DNA of 64,000 bases from Salipiger marinus (GCF_900100085.1 NZ_FNEJ01000003.1:62001-126000); one strand, 5' to 3'; shown: positions 20,481-32,201, counted from the first letter of the stretch. Notes: a model not told the origin generated them from the letters alone. Numbers and translations are program-made.

Positions 20481-20895
20481 GGCATCACCCAGATGTCGAA
20501 GGAGAGGGTAAAGCTCGCCCCGCGCAGCGTCTCGGAGGGCAGGCTGTCACCAAAGAGGCAGAGCCATTGCGCCGACAGGAGCAGCGGCGCGCCGCCGGGG
20601 GTACGCAGGTAGTGCCCTTCGGGCGTGAGCAGCGGCCAGCCATCCGTGGTCGGATCAGGCATGAAGAAGGGCCGCGCCCCGTGCCGCGTCGTCTCGCGCC
20701 AGAAGCGGTCGAACACCGCCTTCTGCGAGCGGCTCAGCACCAGCGACAGCGCCACGCTGCGCGGCACGGAAGAGTAGCGGCGGGCATAGGCGGGCGGGCC
20801 GGTCTCGGCGCTGCGCGCCCCCGCGCCTCGACAGCGCTCTGCCGGTAGCCGTCGCGCAGCGGCCGGGGCAGCTCGGCGGGCCAGACCGCCGTCAT
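20477..20895 (-). pseudogene. Frameshifted prophage tail gene
   Basis: The start MTAVWPAELPRPLRDGYRQS (ATG at 20895) and the C-terminal part VPRSVALSLVLSRSQKAVFD lie in different frames. Adding one base in the five-base C run at 20818-20822 (G run on the coding strand) restores a continuous protein of about 139 residues through GPPAYARRYSSVPRS. The ATG overlaps the stop of the tape-measure remnant as ATGA, so the gene start is real. It could be a genuine mutation or an assembly indel. Confidence 0.8.
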
Positions 20896-21257
20896 CGGCC
20901 CGGCCTCTGCGGGCGCGCGCCCAGGCCCGCCAGCGTGCTGCGCGCCCGGCCGCCGGGCGTGGTCATGGCATCGGCCACGGCATCCGACAGCACGAAGCGC
21001 ATCTGGCGCCGCCCGCCCTCGAGGCGCTCTTCGGTCTTCACGTCAACACCCCGCCCGGACTGGTCGATGAAGGTGATCTGCGGCCTCTGCGGCAGCATCG
21101 CCGCCCCCACAGGTCCGACCGCCCCGCCCTGGGCAAAAGCCGCCAGCGGCGGCATGCCGCCCGCATTGATCGCCTCCAGCAGCGCGCGATGCCGCGCGGT
21201 GGCATTGCCGCCGTCGCAGATGTGCGGCCATGTCGTTCGCGATTTCGGCGCGGTCAT
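20892..21257 (-). pseudogene. Fusion remnant: unknown phage N-terminus joined to tape-measure C-terminus
   Basis: An open frame of 121 residues beginning MTAPKSRTTWPHI and coupled to the DUF6527-like gene by TGATG. From about residue 18 it reads as the C-terminal end of a phage tape-measure protein (ATARHRALLEAINAGG, FAQGG, then SDAVADAMTTPGGRA and an RPQRPGR end). A full tape-measure protein has several hundred residues and lies far from the gp27 gene. The simplest reading is an in-frame internal deletion with its junction near 21200-21220. Confidence 0.72.
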
Positions 21258-21550
21258 CAGCAGGCCTCCCAATAGCCGTCGCGCAGCCAGCCATGCCAAT
21301 GCGGCTGGCGGCGCACCGAGGGGCGCAGCGTCGGCTCGGTGCGCGATCCGTTCCAGAGCCATGACGGCACGCCGGACTGCGGCCTGAACTCCACCCCGGT
21401 CAGGATGTGGTCGAGCGCGCCGCAGCCGCAGGGGCAGAAGAACCACATGTAAGAGACGCGGTCGGTGCCCGGATCGGTGAAGTGCACGCTGCCCGGCAGG
21501 CGGCGGGCGCGGAACTCGGTGCGGGCGTCAAAATGGATGGCCCGGATCAT
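21257..21550 (-). CDS. DUF6527-like phage protein
   Basis: 97 residues, MIRAIHFDART start, with a cysteine-rich zinc-ribbon-like element MWFFCPCGCGALDH (about 39-52) and a WxWNGS-type stretch SWLWNGSRTEPTLRPSV. This pattern occurs in small phage and mobile-element proteins of unknown function assigned to DUF6527. The ATG at 21550 overlaps the upstream stop (ATGA), and its own stop overlaps the next ATG (TGATG). Confidence 0.65.
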   Translation of the reverse strand: MIRAIHFDARTEFRARRLPGSVHFTDPGTDRVSYMWFFCPCGCGALDHILTGVEFRPQSGVPSWLWNGSRTEPTLRPSVRRQPHWHGWLRDGYWEAC

Positions 21551-22107
21551 GCGAAGCCCATGATCTCGCGCGCGGCCCGCGCAGCTTCGGCATTGACCGA
21601 ACCCCGCGCCACGCCCGCCTCCAGCTTTGCGGCAAGCTCGGTCTGCAGCGCCTCGCGCGCCTCGCGGGCCACCCGCTCGCGTTCGTCGGCCAGCAGCTTC
21701 TCCCGCAGGCCGGAGCTTGCCATCAGATCCTTGACCATGCGCCCCAGCGCCATCAGGTCCTTGGGCTCCAGATGGCCGTCCTCCTCGCGCACCGCCCGGA
21801 TCATCTGCACGGCAGAGGTGGCGATCATCTGCACCAGCACCTTGTGCAGCTCGCCCTCCGCCGCGATGTCCATGTCCGACAGCAGCGTCTCGGCAATGGA
21901 AAAGGCCTCGCGCTGGTCCTTCAGCGCCTTGGAGAACCTGCCCACCGCCGTCTTGCCGATGCTGACCTCCAGCCCGCAGTCCTGCAGCCGGAAGTTCAGC
22001 TCCTCGGTCACCGCCACGATCTCGGCAAAGCCGCGCGCCTCCAGCGCCTCGCGCAGCCAGGCGCGCAGCTCGGGCGGGATCAGGTCCAGTTTGGCCGGAG
22101 CGGGCAT
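21547..22107 (-). CDS. Mu gp27-like protein (DUF3486)
   Basis: 186 residues, homologous in pattern to the DUF3486 family of Mu-like phages, thought to act in packaging (small terminase role). Recognisable elements are KLDLIPPELRAWLREAL, the motif IGKTAVGRFSKALKDQREAF (about 50-69) and a long helical tail. It is coupled to the downstream gene by ATGA. In an intact Mu-like genome the terminase and portal genes follow closely; here they are missing. Confidence 0.8.
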   Translation of the reverse strand: MPAPAKLDLIPPELRAWLREALEARGFAEIVAVTEELNFRLQDCGLEVSIGKTAVGRFSKALKDQREAFSIAETLLSDMDIAAEGELHKVLVQMIATSAVQMIRAVREEDGHLEPKDLMALGRMVKDLMASSGLREKLLADERERVAREAREALQTELAAKLEAGVARGSVNAEAARAAREIMGFA

Positions 22108-22142
22108 GGCTCAGATCCTCGGGCGCGGGCGCTGGACGCGAC

Positions 22143-22694
22143 ATTGTCGCAGCCATAGAAGCCGCCCTTGAACGCAAAGGGCTCTCCGCGTCTGCGGCAT
22201 CGCTAAAAGCGATTGGAAACCCGTCGCTGATCAAGAACCTGAAGAACCGGCCCACCGACCGAGAGCGTGCGCACCCGATCGACAATCTTCGGGCGCTGGC
22301 AGATGCGCTCGGGCTCGAGTTCTATTTTGGGCCGCCACGGGCTGTTGAGGCGACGACCCAGATCAACGGCGAGCGCTTCGCCACCGTCCCGCGCTATGCC
22401 GCCACGGCTGCAGCCGGAGACGGGCTGGTCAACCCGGAGGATCAGACGGTCGACCACCTTGCCTTCTCTCTCGACTGGCTGATGCAGAACGGCATCCGTC
22501 CGGAAGAGTGCATGCTGATCACCGCACGCGGCGACAGCATGGCACCGGCCATCTCGGACGGGGATCTGGTGATGCTGGACCGGCGCAAGACCGCGATCAC
22601 CTCGGGAAAGATTTACGTCTACAACGACCCGGAAGATGGCACTCGTCCAGGGCGCAGCGAAAGACTGGTTTGCGCCGTGGCAGGCAGCCCGTAG
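22143..22694 (+). pseudogene. Broken S24-type prophage repressor
   Basis: The frame from about 22143 encodes a Mu-type/CI-like repressor: a helix-turn-helix region (AALERKGLSASAASLKAIG, then NPSLIKNLKNRP) and an S24 peptidase-like C-terminal part (ITARGDSMAPAISDGDLVML, with the SM of the catalytic Ser, and a Lys-containing stretch ITSGKIYVY). No ATG, GTG or TTG precedes the DIVAAIE segment in frame before the gp27 gene. The C-terminus ends abnormally at about residue 184. Both ends look truncated, the 5' end probably by loss of the prophage early region. Confidence 0.72.
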
Positions 22695-22821
22695 CGCTGA
22701 TCTGGGCGCGATGGCCTTGATGCTCCCGCCGGTTGACTAGGGCGGGCCGTCTGTGTCAGACGCGCGGCTTTCATGAAGCACCCCGGCGCGCTGGCCCCGG
22801 GCCCAGCCGAAGGAAGGATCC

Positions 22822-23289
22822 ATGGCACTCACTCTGCGTCGCAATCGCGACCGCGATCTGGCGCCCTTGGCAGCTATGCTGACGGACGCGGAAATACCCT
22901 TGCTCAATCCCAATGCAAAAGTGCCCTTCGATGAGGTGGAATGGCATCGCAAGTGGCTTGGAGACAGTGAGGATGTCTCTTTCTACCTTCAGGATGCTGC
23001 GGGACGGGACGTCGGGTTCTTCGCCCTGCGGGAGGGTATTGGGCCGGAAGTGCGGCACCTCACCTATGTCTATCTCGCCGAAGAGGCGCGCGGCGGGGCT
23101 GCCGCGGAACTGACGGAGCGGGTGGAGCAGGCGGCGCGGGATCTCGACGCGCTGATCCTGACCTTGAAGGTGGATCTCGACAACGCGCCCGCCTTCAATG
23201 CCTATGTATCGGCAGGCTACGAGGAGCTGTCCCGTCGCCACGGCATGGCTACGATGCGGCTGGATCTGGAGAAGCGGTTCACCGCATGA
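22822..23289 (+). CDS. GNAT-family N-acetyltransferase
   Basis: 155 residues with the acetyl-CoA-binding GNAT outline: N-terminal LRRNRDRDLAPLAAMLTD, a central strand YVYLAEEARGGAAAELTERV, and the C-terminal DNAPAFNAYVSAGYEELSRR that is typical of the family. It has its own start with GGAAGGA upstream and lies between two prophage remnants. It may be cargo or a displaced host gene. The acceptor substrate is unknown. Confidence 0.82.
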   Translation: MALTLRRNRDRDLAPLAAMLTDAEIPLLNPNAKVPFDEVEWHRKWLGDSEDVSFYLQDAAGRDVGFFALREGIGPEVRHLTYVYLAEEARGGAAAELTERVEQAARDLDALILTLKVDLDNAPAFNAYVSAGYEELSRRHGMATMRLDLEKRFTA

Positions 23290-23770
23290 CCAGTGCGATC
23301 TGGCGGGGTCTGCCGGGACGCCGCAGGTGGCCGCAAGCCATGCCTCGCCGACATTGGGGCTGGATGGCGTGAGGTGCCGCACGCATGCCCTCTCCTCGAT
23401 CACCAGCGCGGGCAACCACGCAGCCAAGACAGTTCAGGCCTTCCGGCGTAAAATCGGGGGCCACTCGAGCAGGCCTTCGCAACAGGCGCGTGGCAGCTCA
23501 TGGGCCTGTTTTATTTGCCTATTCGCCATGTGGGACAGAGGCGCAGAAGTGGGTGATCCCCGGCCCACTTCCGAATGCGCCCACGAGGCCGAAATTTCGA
23601 CGTAAAAGTTCTTTAAAACAGGCGTTTAGGTAGATTTCACAAAGCTATATCGGGTTTTATCCCTCCGGCGGCGGGACGCCGAAAATAATGTGCCCCGCTG
23701 GCCTTCGTAAGGCGGTTTCGGCTGCGACTGCAAAACACGCCCTCCAGCCCGCGCGCCGCACGAAGCTCTG
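23290..23770. other. Gap without recognisable genes
   Basis: About 480 bases after the GNAT gene. Short open frames on both strands show no family signature. A stretch near 23590-23690 is AT-rich and would fit a former prophage end or a junction of deleted DNA. Confidence 0.4.
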
Positions 23771-24435
23771 AGTTCATTACCTTTCTGGCATCTTCCGAGC
23801 GCCGCTGCCGTCACTGCAAGAATAGATGTCACTCCGCCCGGGCCTTCGGGACCGACCAGACCGGCGCTGAACCCGAGGATGGCAGCGGGCTGCACCGCGC
23901 TCACGGCCAGAGCACCCTGCGCGGCACCGGCAAAGGCGGTGCTGTCGTCGGTCACGCACGTCCAGTCCCCGGCCGCGGTGCCGAAGGCGCTGCAGTGCCC
24001 GGCATTGGCGACCGTGGAACTGGTCTGCGGATCGGGATGGCTGCCGGTATCCTCGGGGCTGACCTCGGGCTGGCTGATCGCCTCTGGCGCCAGCGCCGCC
24101 CAGCTCGGGCGCAGCAGGCTGGCTAAAAAGGGGCCCGGTCCAGTTCGGCCAGCCGGTCGGCCACGGCGCCGGAGGCGGCGAGCCGGGTGCTGAGGGCGGG
24201 CACGGGGAGCATTCCCAGCGTGCCGCCGTCATGCGCCAGCAAGTCCTCGGCGCTGGCGAGGCTGGTAAGGTCGATGGGTCTGACGCCATTGGGCGTATCC
24301 TCAGAAGACAAGAGCCCGACGGTGGCGCCGGAAACACTGTCACCATTGCGCGGCGCGAGGCGGTATTCGGCGGGGCCTGCGGGGGCGCAGGCGGGCGGGC
24401 TCCGCGATCCTCGGCTGGGGACCGGCGCTGCCATG
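23771..24435 (-). pseudogene. Second, degenerate copy of the prophage tail-fibre junction
   Basis: The minus strand carries ACAPAGPAEYRLAPRNGDS and then GVRPIDLTSLASAEDLLAHD followed by STRLAASGA. These are diverged versions of the end of the DUF1833-like gene and the start of the tail-fibre gene at about 19.3-19.56 kb, in the same order. Downstream the frame shifts and continues as another fibre-like stretch (EDTGSHPDPQ to AGDWTCVTDD). There is no intact gene. The copy comes from a related phage or an old duplication. Confidence 0.72.
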
Positions 24436-24532
24436 CCTTGCCGGAGCCGCGCCGCCGAGATCCATGCAGCGGCGCTGCGACGGGGGGAAAGCCCGTGCGG
24501 TCAGGCCCGGACGCAAGCGCGCGCAAAATACG

Positions 24533-24566
24533 AAAAACGGCCGCACCCGGAGGTGCGGCCGTTTTT
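24533..24566. terminator. Bidirectional intrinsic terminator
   Basis: A 9-bp GC stem (GGCCGCACC / GGTGCGGCC, loop CGGA) is flanked by AAAAAC on one side and GTTTTT on the other, so it works on both strands. It closes the carD unit and insulates it from the prophage remnant. Confidence 0.85.
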
Positions 24567-24588
24567 GAACTTGCCGTCAGGCAGGGAA

Positions 24589-25098
24589 TCAGGCGGCGCG
24601 CAGGCCCAGCACCTCGTCGACCTGCCGGGCGGCGGCCACTTCGTCGCCACCGGAGACGGCGGCCACTTCGCGGGTCAGCCGTTCCAGCGCGGCTTCGTAA
24701 AGCTGACGCTCGGAATAGGACTGCTCGCGCTGGTCATCGGCGCGGTGCAGGTCGCGCACCACTTCGGCGATGGCGATCAGGTCGCCGGAATTGATCTTTT
24801 GCTCATATTCCTGCGCGCGGCGCGACCACATGGCCCGCTTGACCTTGGCCTTGCCCTTGAGCGTCTTCATGGCCTGATTGACCACATCCGGCGTCGACAG
24901 CGACCGCATGCCGATCTCGCTTGCCTTGTGCGTGGGCACACGCAGCGTCATCTTGTCCTTCTCGAAGGAGATCACGAACAGTTCCAGCGTAATGCCGGCG
25001 ATTTCCTGCTCTTCGATGGACATGATCTGACCCACGCCATGCGCAGGGTAGACCACGTAGTCATTCGGGCGGAATTCGTTCTTCTTGGTCTTGGTCAT
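24589..25098 (-). CDS. carD: CarD-family transcriptional regulator
   Basis: 169-residue CarD/CdnL-type protein that binds RNA polymerase beta and stabilises open complexes at housekeeping and rRNA promoters. The N-terminal RNA-polymerase-interacting Tudor-like domain is clear (FRPNDYVVYPAHGVGQIMSIEE, about 9-30), followed by DKMTLRVPTHKASEIGMR and a helical DNA-contacting domain with MWSRRAQEYEQKINSGDL. It is monocistronic with a strong terminator. Confidence 0.93.
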   Translation of the reverse strand: MTKTKKNEFRPNDYVVYPAHGVGQIMSIEEQEIAGITLELFVISFEKDKMTLRVPTHKASEIGMRSLSTPDVVNQAMKTLKGKAKVKRAMWSRRAQEYEQKINSGDLIAIAEVVRDLHRADDQREQSYSERQLYEAALERLTREVAAVSGGDEVAAARQVDEVLGLRAA

Positions 25099-25377
25099 CC
25101 AACAGCGTCCTTAGCAGCCAAACCCTGCACGCGGGCGACAGAAAAGACGGACGGATATGCAAAGCATCCCGTTCGCCTGAAGATCAGCGTCCTCTTGCTC
25201 ATGCTCCGGGAATTGACCCGTGCGTGCCTGTGCTTGGTTTCAACATGAGTGCCCCTGAACATAGCACAAAAAGCACGCCCTTCCTAGGACTCTGCCGTTT
25301 GGGCAAACATGCCTTTTGTTCCAAGGGCTTGGAGAAAATTTCAAACCTGCGGTGCGCAGGCCGCGGCGAATCGCTGA
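25099..25377. other. carD upstream region / fdxA downstream region
   Basis: 279 bases between carD and fdxA, both on the minus strand. It must hold the carD promoter. No repeat, RNA gene or convincing operator is visible. Confidence 0.35.
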
Positions 25378-25716
25378 TCAGCCGCCCTCGCCCGGCGCTT
25401 CGGAGAAATACTTCTCCAGCTTGCCGGCTTCGCCGTCGCGCTCCTCGGCCTCGGGCAGCTGGTCCTTCTTGGTGACCAGCACCGGCCACATCTCGGAATA
25501 CTTGCGGTTGAACTCCACCCATTTTTCCATGTCCGGCTCGGTGTCGGGCCGGATCGCATCGGCGGGGCATTCGGGTTCGCAGACGCCGCAGTCAATGCAC
25601 TCGTCGGGATGGATCACCAGCATGTTCTCGCCCTCGTAGAAACAGTCCACGGGGCAGACTTCCACGCAGTCTGTGTATTTGCAGGCGATGCAATTGTCGG
25701 TGACGACATAGGTCAT
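25378..25716 (-). CDS. fdxA: 7Fe-8S ferredoxin FdxA
   Basis: Cytoplasmic ferredoxin, 112 residues. The N-terminal half has [18 protein letters not shown] and [16 protein letters not shown], giving one 3Fe-4S and one 4Fe-4S cluster as in the Azotobacter FdI type. The C-terminal extension [13 protein letters not shown] is characteristic of the alphaproteobacterial FdxA group. It lies 57 bases after the S4-protein gene and may be cotranscribed with it. Confidence 0.93.
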   Translation of the reverse strand: MTYVVTDNCIACKYTDCVEVCPVDCFYEGENMLVIHPDECIDCGVCEPECPADAIRPDTEPDMEKWVEFNRKYSEMWPVLVTKKDQLPEAEERDGEAGKLEKYFSEAPGEGG

Positions 25717-25773
25717 GGGCTTGGCATTCCGCTTGGGCAGGAGATCGGTGATTCCCTAGACCAGCGGCCGGGA

Positions 25774-26160
25774 TCATTCAAGCACATCCCGGCTGCGGTC
25801 CAGCATGCGCCGGTCACGTTTTGTGGGGCGGCCCCCGCCATCGTAGCGGGGAGCCTGTGCCTGTGGCGGATCAGCCTGTGGCGGGGCCAGATCCTCGTAA
25901 AGCGCCTGCGCCTCGGGGGCGGGACCGCGCCTGTCGCCAAGCGCCGAGATGCGGATCACCCGCACCGCGCGCGCCTGAGTGAAGGTCAGCACATCCCCCG
26001 GCCCCACCGCGGAGGCGGGTTTGGAGACGCTGGTGCCATTGACCCGCAGCCCGCCCGACACGGCCTTGGCGGCAAGGCTCCGCGTCTTGAAGAAGCGGGC
26101 CTGCCACAGCCATTTGTCGATCCGCAGCTTCAGCGGCGGGCTGTCGGGGTCAGCGGCCAC
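25774..26160 (-). CDS. S4-domain RNA-binding protein, HslR-like
   Basis: 128 residues, GTG start immediately after the helicase stop (TGA GTG), so probably coupled. The S4 RNA-binding motif is clear: LRIDKWLWQARFFKTRSLAAKAV (about 12-34), then GGLRVNGTSVSKPASAVGPGDVL. Family members such as E. coli Hsp15 bind stalled 50S subunits carrying a nascent chain. The C-terminal basic stretch GRPTKRDRRMLDRSR is also typical. Confidence 0.87.
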   Translation of the reverse strand: MAADPDSPPLKLRIDKWLWQARFFKTRSLAAKAVSGGLRVNGTSVSKPASAVGPGDVLTFTQARAVRVIRISALGDRRGPAPEAQALYEDLAPPQADPPQAQAPRYDGGGRPTKRDRRMLDRSRDVLE

Positions 26161-29229
<3,069 letters not shown>

Positions 29230-29265
29230 GAAGCCGCCTTGTTCTCCGGCCCGGATCCCGAAGGA

Positions 29266-29829
29266 TCAGAGCGCCGTGCCCCGCACCTCGGTTTCGAGCC
29301 GCTGCATTGCCTCGGTGACGGTCTCGTCATGAGGCCTCAGGTCCAATACCTGCGAGTAGGCCCGATAGGCAAGGCCTGTATCACCCAGCTGTTCGTAGAT
29401 GGCGGCGACGCCCTGCAGCGCGCCAAAATGATCTGGGTTCAGCGCCAGCGTGTGTTCCAGCGCGTCCATGGACGGGCCCAGCATCTCGGCGCTGTAATAG
29501 GCCAGCGCCAGTTCCGCCCAGCCTTCGGCAAAGCCGGGCGCGTGGTCGGTGAGGGCGGTCAGATGTTCGATGGCGGCTGCGGTATCCTGCACCTCCAGCG
29601 CGTCGCGGCCCCGCTTCAGCAGCAGGTCCATGGCGGCGGATCCGGATTTGGACCATTCCAGCCGCAGCTCTTTTTCCAGCCGCTCCGCCTGCGCGGCATC
29701 GGGGGCCGCGCGCAGGTCCGCCAGCAGGTCGGCGGCGCGGTCGGCCAGCGCGGCGCCGGGTATGGAATACATGACCAGCGCGGCGGTGGCCGCGATGATA
29801 GATTTGTATTTGGCGTGTGTCCTGCTCAT
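29266..29829 (-). CDS. Exported TPR-repeat protein
   Basis: 187 residues from the ATG at 29829. The N-terminus has Lys/Arg residues, a hydrophobic stretch (IIAATAALVMYSIPG) and an AALA-D cleavage-like site, so it is probably secreted to the periplasm. At least two TPR units follow (GFAEGWAELALAYYSAEMLG and PDHFGALQGVAAIYEQLGD). It lies 36 bases upstream of the helicase gene on the same strand. Role unknown. Confidence 0.78.
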   Translation of the reverse strand: MSRTHAKYKSIIAATAALVMYSIPGAALADRAADLLADLRAAPDAAQAERLEKELRLEWSKSGSAAMDLLLKRGRDALEVQDTAAAIEHLTALTDHAPGFAEGWAELALAYYSAEMLGPSMDALEHTLALNPDHFGALQGVAAIYEQLGDTGLAYRAYSQVLDLRPHDETVTEAMQRLETEVRGTAL

Positions 29830-29892
29830 ACAGGGAAGTGTAACCCAGCCCTGCTGGAAAGCCAGCACAGGATTTCGTGAGGAGACCCCGGA

Positions 29893-30183
29893 ATGAGCGC
29901 AACATTGCAGGCGGCCGTGGCCGCGCTGAACACCAAGCTGGACGGCGCGGGATTCGATGGCGTGGCCAAGTTCGTCATCGAGGACGAGGGCAGCATCCTT
30001 GTCGACCAGAACGGCGCGCGGCAGGAGGATGCCCCCGCAGACGTGACGCTGTCGGCGGATGCCGAAACCTTCCGCGCCATTCTGGAGGGGGATCTGAACC
30101 CCACCGCCGCCTTCATGGGCGGCAGGCTCAGCATCGATGGCGACATGGGTGCGGCCATGCGTCTGGCAGGCGTGCTGTCCTGA
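29893..30183 (+). CDS. SCP2 sterol-transfer-family protein
   Basis: 96-residue SCP2-like lipid-binding domain alone. Typical elements are GVAKFVIEDEGSILVDQNG (about 22-40), LSADAETFRAILEGDLNPTAAFMGG and the terminal LSIDGDMGAAMRL. Family members carry hydrophobic ligands in the cytoplasm. The stop overlaps the next ATG (TGATG), so it is coupled to an alpha/beta hydrolase that could act on a lipid ligand. Confidence 0.88.
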   Translation: MSATLQAAVAALNTKLDGAGFDGVAKFVIEDEGSILVDQNGARQEDAPADVTLSADAETFRAILEGDLNPTAAFMGGRLSIDGDMGAAMRLAGVLS

Positions 30184-31151
30184 TGCTGCTCGCGGCCCCT
30201 TTCCACGCGGAGCTTGCGGAAGGCCCCGAGGGGGCCTGCGCCTTCTGGATCAAGGCCGAGGACAACCTGCGGCTGCGCATCGCCCAGTATCCCGGCCCGG
30301 TCGAGGCCACAGGCACCGTGCTGCTGTTTCCGGGCCGCACCGAATATGTCGAGAAATATGGCCGGGTGGCGGCGGAATTTGCCCGCCACGGTTTTCACAC
30401 CCTGACCATCGACTGGCGCGGACAGGGGCTGGCCGACCGGATGCTGGACGATCCGCGCACCGGGCATGTGCATCTTTTTGCCGATTACCAGAAAGACGTG
30501 GCGGCGCTGGTGAAGGCGGCAGAGGCGCTGGACCTGCCGCGACCGTTCTTCCTGCTGGGGCATTCCATGGGCGGCTGCATCGGGCTGCGCGCGCTGATGA
30601 ACGGTGCCCCGGTGGCCGCCGCTGGCTTCACCGGGCCGATGTGGGGCATCCGCTTTACCGGGCCGGTGCGGCAGGCGGCATGGGCGCTCAGCTGGTCGGG
30701 CGCGCGCATGGGGCTGGGCCATGCCTATGCCCCCTCCACCGGGCCGGGCAGCTATGTCGCGCAGGCGGCGTTTGCGGGCAACCTGCTGACCACCGACCGC
30801 GGCGGCTGGGATTACATGCGCCGTCAGGTCGAGGCGATCCCGGAGCTGCAGCTTGGCGGTCCCTCGCTGCGCTGGCTGCACGAGGCGCTGGCGGAATGCC
30901 TTGCCCTGTCGCGCCTGCCCTCGCCGGATCTGCCCTGCCTGACCTTCATGGGATCGAATGAACGCATCGTCGACGTGCCCCGCATCCGCGCCCGCATGGC
31001 GCGCTGGCCGCGCGGACGGCTGGAGCTGGTGCAGGGCGGCGAACACGAGGTGCTGATGGAGGATGCGGTGACCCGGGGCCGCATCGTGGCGCAGCTGGCG
31101 CAGGTGTTCACCGCCGCCGCCGCAGGCGCCGAGGACATGCGCCGCGCCTGA
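30183..31151 (+). CDS. Alpha/beta hydrolase, lysophospholipase-like
   Basis: 322 residues. Family markers are TVLLFPGRTEYVEKYG (oxyanion strand region), FHTLTIDWRGQGLADR, the nucleophile elbow LGHSMGGCIGLRA (Ser about 126) and a late GGEHEVLME that supplies His. The RTEYVEKY pattern is that of PldB-type lysophospholipases/monoacylglycerol lipases. ATG at 30183 overlaps the SCP2 stop. Substrate is not provable. Confidence 0.83.
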   Translation: MLLAAPFHAELAEGPEGACAFWIKAEDNLRLRIAQYPGPVEATGTVLLFPGRTEYVEKYGRVAAEFARHGFHTLTIDWRGQGLADRMLDDPRTGHVHLFADYQKDVAALVKAAEALDLPRPFFLLGHSMGGCIGLRALMNGAPVAAAGFTGPMWGIRFTGPVRQAAWALSWSGARMGLGHAYAPSTGPGSYVAQAAFAGNLLTTDRGGWDYMRRQVEAIPELQLGGPSLRWLHEALAECLALSRLPSPDLPCLTFMGSNERIVDVPRIRARMARWPRGRLELVQGGEHEVLMEDAVTRGRIVAQLAQVFTAAAAGAEDMRRA

Positions 31152-31187
31152 TCTTTCCCGGCCCCGCCCGCGTGCTAGAACAGGCGC

Positions 31188-32201
31188 ATGACGGATCCTG
31201 TGCTACGCTTCACCGAACGCGGCATGTATTGCACTGCCGCCGATGCCTATGTCGATCCGTGGCGCCCGGTGCCCCGGGCCATCATCACCCATGCCCATTC
31301 CGACCATGCCCGCCCCGGCATGGGATCGTATCTGTGCACGCCGCTGACCGCAGCGCTGGTGCGGCACCGGCTGGGCGACGTGCCGGTGCAGGCCCTGCCC
31401 TATGGCACGCCGCTGCGCATGGGCGAGGCCACGGTCAGCTTTCATCCCGCAGGCCATGTGCCCGGCTCGGCGCAGGTCCGGCTGGAGGTGGCGGGACAGG
31501 TCTGGGTGGTGTCGGGCGACTACAAGCTGGAAGCCGATGGCGTGTCGGAGCCCTTCGAACCGGTGCGCTGCCACGGTTTTGTCACCGAATGCACCTTTGG
31601 CCTGCCGGTGTTCCGCTGGGATCCGCAGGCGCAGGTCGCAGCCGAGATGAACCGCTGGTGGGCGGCGAACGCCGCAGCGGGCCGGGTGTCGATCCTTGGC
31701 GCCTACAGTCTGGGCAAGGCGCAGCGGCTGATCGCCATGCTCGACCCGTCCATCGGGCCGGTGCTGACCCATGGCGCGGTCGAGGGCACCAATGCGGTGC
31801 TGCGCGGGCTCGGCGCCTTTGCCCCCGCGACCGAACAGATCACGCCGGAGTTTGACCGCGCCCGCGCCCGGGGCGCCATGGTCGTGGCGCCGCCCGCCGC
31901 GCTTGGCAGCGCATGGGCCCGCCGTCTGGGCCCGGGATCGGAGGCCTTTGCGTCGGGCTGGATGCGGCTGCGCGGCATCCGGCGCAGACGGGGGGCAGAG
32001 CGCGGCTTTGTCATCTCGGATCATGCCGACTGGGACGCGCTTTTGCGCGCCGTGGCAGAGACTGGGGCCGAAAAGATATTTCCGACACATGGTTACACCG
32101 AAATCTTCGCGCGCCACCTGAAGGCCGAAGGTTATGACGCCACCCCGGTTCCCACCGAATTCGGCGGCGATGACGAGGCGGAAGCGGAGGCGGGCGCATG
32201 A
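31188..32201 (+). CDS. Ligase-associated DNA exonuclease (metallo-beta-lactamase / beta-CASP)
   Basis: 337 residues, MBL fold with THAHSDHARPGMG (metal ligands, about 36-48), PAGHVPGSAQV (about 88), GDYKLEADG and the late DHADWDAL plus THGYTEIF. This family of 3' nucleases, sometimes annotated as mRNA 3'-end-processing factors, is encoded next to an ATP-dependent DNA ligase in many bacteria and is linked to DNA damage response. Here its stop overlaps the ligase start (ATGA). Confidence 0.87.
   Translation: MTDPVLRFTERGMYCTAADAYVDPWRPVPRAIITHAHSDHARPGMGSYLCTPLTAALVRHRLGDVPVQALPYGTPLRMGEATVSFHPAGHVPGSAQVRLEVAGQVWVVSGDYKLEADGVSEPFEPVRCHGFVTECTFGLPVFRWDPQAQVAAEMNRWWAANAAAGRVSILGAYSLGKAQRLIAMLDPSIGPVLTHGAVEGTNAVLRGLGAFAPATEQITPEFDRARARGAMVVAPPAALGSAWARRLGPGSEAFASGWMRLRGIRRRRGAERGFVISDHADWDALLRAVAETGAEKIFPTHGYTEIFARHLKAEGYDATPVPTEFGGDDEAEAEAGA

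Larger units (their letters stand above)
16230..22700. mobile_element. Decayed Mu-like prophage
   Basis: Minus-strand tail genes, a gp27-like (DUF3486) gene and an outward-facing S24-type repressor on the opposite strand reproduce the outline of a Mu-like phage. Transposase, ner, lysis, portal, capsid and tail-tube genes are absent. Two deletion points can be placed: inside the fused tape-measure remnant near 21.2 kb, and at the 5' end of the repressor near 22.12 kb. The right terminus is not recognisable. The element cannot produce phage. Confidence 0.85.

Noticed and set aside
23385-23633. 82-codon plus-strand frame after the GNAT gene
   Set aside because: No recognisable signature or ribosome site; lies in decayed DNA between phage remnants.
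16363-24435. Phage genes as a Rhodobacterales gene transfer agent
   Set aside because: The genes present (DUF3486, DUF1833-type, S24 repressor) are Mu-like; no GTA terminase, portal, capsid or tail set is seen.
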